Shown: positions 4,319 to 5,276 of the stretch, one piece after another
How the letters are laid out: each line of letters begins with the position of its first letter
Numbering within the stretch: position 1 is the first letter of the stretch
The notes under the pieces: model-generated
What the model was told of the DNA's origin: nothing
Seen by the model: the letters and a program-made list of their open reading frames with translations, nothing else
The model's database searches: none
DNA from: Candidatus Latescibacterota bacterium
Lineage (GTDB): Bacteria > Latescibacterota > Latescibacteria > Latescibacterales > Latescibacteraceae
Direction: 5' to 3'
NCBI GenBank assembly: GCA_018656855.1
Contig: JABHYP010000718.1
Span: 1 to 5,276, forward strand
Length of the DNA: 5,276 nucleotides
Translations under genes and position numbers: made by a program

Positions 4319-5276
4319 TTATCCGGGCATTTCAAATGAGATAGACCCGAGATCATGCGATGTTCTCTTAAAAAGAAGGGTGCTGCTTAGAGGGGTTTGG
4401 AGAACTGTGGGTAGAACCAGTTTCCGAGGCTGGTCATGCCCGTTTGATATAAACGTATTGATAAACGGTTTCGCCGTTACATTTGAAACAATCGACAGAA
4501 TCTTTATCTTATCCGACCCATCGCACCTGACCACCGCCCCTGGTGAGAGAGCATCCTTCGAACCATCTGAGTGTTCAACTATCAGGTAGTGGATTTCGGG
4601 TTCTTCTATTGAGATATAAATTGAGCCGATGCCCTCTTTCCCCTTGAGCGCTTCAACACGGAAAATACTGCCATATTCATTTAAGCTGTATTGCTTTATG
4701 AGGTCATGTGAGGTATCAATATCATACCCTCTGTCCTCAGCATCATTAAAAGACTTGTTCCCGACAAAGCCGCGGAAATTTATACGGAAATCTGTATCAG
4801 CACGGTTGGTCGTCCATGCATCAACAAGCCGTATAATATCTCCTCTTACAATATGGAGGGTATCGCCTGCACAAACAACATTATTCTTATCATGGATACT
4901 GATCTCGACCTTTTCGAGTGTTGTGGGTGGATGAATATGTACGGGAGTTGTCCCGGAAGAAGTTAATTCAACAAGAACTTCGCCGCACAGATAAGCGTCT
5001 TTATATACTCTTATTTTTGTTGGTGATGATATTATAACTACCCTGCCAAGATCGTTCGAATTTCCATACCCTAATATATCGACCAGAAGTCCCCTCTTAT
5101 AATTGGCAACAATAGATGAAACTTTAATTGGCGCTCCTGAAGGAACCGATAGCGCGGCACCGTTCATGACCGCAGACGGATTCGGGTTGTTCTTAATAGT
5201 GACAACAAGATGATCGAGTTCGGGCGTGGGAAGATAGACGCTCGGTTGCTCCTGTACAATGCCGTACTCACGCATG
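4319..5276 (-). CDS. C-terminal part of a protein with three beta-rich (Ig-like) repeats, possibly an M99/Csd4-like carboxypeptidase (5' end outside window)
   Basis: The frame is open from the right edge to the TAA at 4321-4319, giving about 318 residues. The ATG at 5275 is the last possible codon and has no visible ribosome-binding site, so it is probably internal. Three segments share one pattern, two short strands, a Gly turn, then strand-x-N: residues 21-71 (HLVVTIKNN...NGAALSVPSG...IKVSSIVANYKRGL), 121-172 (VEISIHDKN...GDTLHIVRGDIIRLVDAWTTN) and 227-279 (HYLIVEHSDG...GAVVRCDGSDKIKILSIVSN). Between the second and third lies NDAEDRGYDIDTS (177-189), then YGSIFRVEALKGKEGIGSIYISI. Secondary structure looks almost all beta. 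The NYKRGLLVDILGYG...NDLG and VYKD strings remind me of the domain following the catalytic part of M99 (Csd4-type) peptidoglycan carboxypeptidases, but no zinc-binding catalytic motif is inside the window. The coding call is strong; the family is a guess at about one in three. It lies 120 bases upstream of the GT9 gene on the same strand. Confidence 0.55.
   Translation of the reverse strand, partial: MREYGIVQEQPSVYLPTPELDHLVVTIKNNPNPSAVMNGAALSVPSGAPIKVSSIVANYKRGLLVDILGYGNSNDLGRVVIISSPTKIRVYKDAYLCGEVLVELTSSGTTPVHIHPPTTLEKVEISIHDKNNVVCAGDTLHIVRGDIIRLVDAWTTNRADTDFRINFRGFVGNKSFNDAEDRGYDIDTSHDLIKQYSLNEYGSIFRVEALKGKEGIGSIYISIEEPEIHYLIVEHSDGSKDALSPGAVVRCDGSDKIKILSIVSNVTAKPFINTFISNGHDQPRKLVLPTVLQTPLSSTLLFKRTSHDLGSISFEMPG

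Noticed and set aside
4380..4934. Plus-strand frames opposite the right-edge gene
   Set aside because: Two short frames with low-complexity Ser/Arg-rich translations and no ribosome-binding sites, antisense to a frame that is open for over 950 bases with internal repeats.

Overview
The window looks like a chromosomal segment of a Gram-negative bacterium. It carries a TonB-type energy transducer and a family 9 (heptosyltransferase-type) glycosyltransferase, both of which imply an outer membrane with LPS-like glycans. Gaps between genes are AT-rich, and base composition overall is moderate. Two gaps carry motifs, CAGGAGTCAG and CCGCAGAGAAC, that I associate from memory with dispersed intergenic repeats in Desulfobacterota-like and candidate-phylum genomes. 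That, together with gene content, makes Desulfobacterota or a neighbouring candidate lineage my best guess, but the window holds no taxonomic marker that settles it.

Layout from left to right. (1) 1-762, plus strand: the C-terminal 253 residues of a protein entering from the left, with a cysteine-rich module and a helical tail. It resembles the C-terminal extension of long nitronate monooxygenase-like flavoproteins. (2) 930-1616, minus strand: a TonB-family protein with an N-terminal membrane anchor, an acidic/proline-rich linker and a C-terminal TonB domain. (3) 1617-2026: a 410-base gap holding an imperfect inverted-repeat element built on CAGGAGTCAG. (4) 2027-2827, plus strand: a two-gene unit, acylphosphatase then adenine phosphoribosyltransferase (apt), with the apt ribosome-binding site touching the upstream stop codon. 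(5) 2828-3100: a gap with a probable terminator for the next minus-strand gene and a CCGCAGAGAAC motif. (6) 3101-4198, minus strand: a GT9-family glycosyltransferase with substituted signature residues and an eight-G tract near its 3' end. (7) 4319-5276, minus strand: the C-terminal part of a protein running off the right edge, made of three related beta-rich repeats, possibly the accessory domains of an M99/Csd4-like cell-shape carboxypeptidase.

The two right-hand genes may form one minus-strand envelope-related unit. The acylphosphatase-apt pair is small-molecule housekeeping (acyl phosphate hydrolysis and adenine salvage). I see no CRISPR array, tRNA, rRNA, transposase or phage gene. I do not find a convincing new multi-gene system; the most unusual items are the divergent GT9 protein, its G tract, the cysteine-rich module at the left edge and the triple-repeat protein at the right edge.
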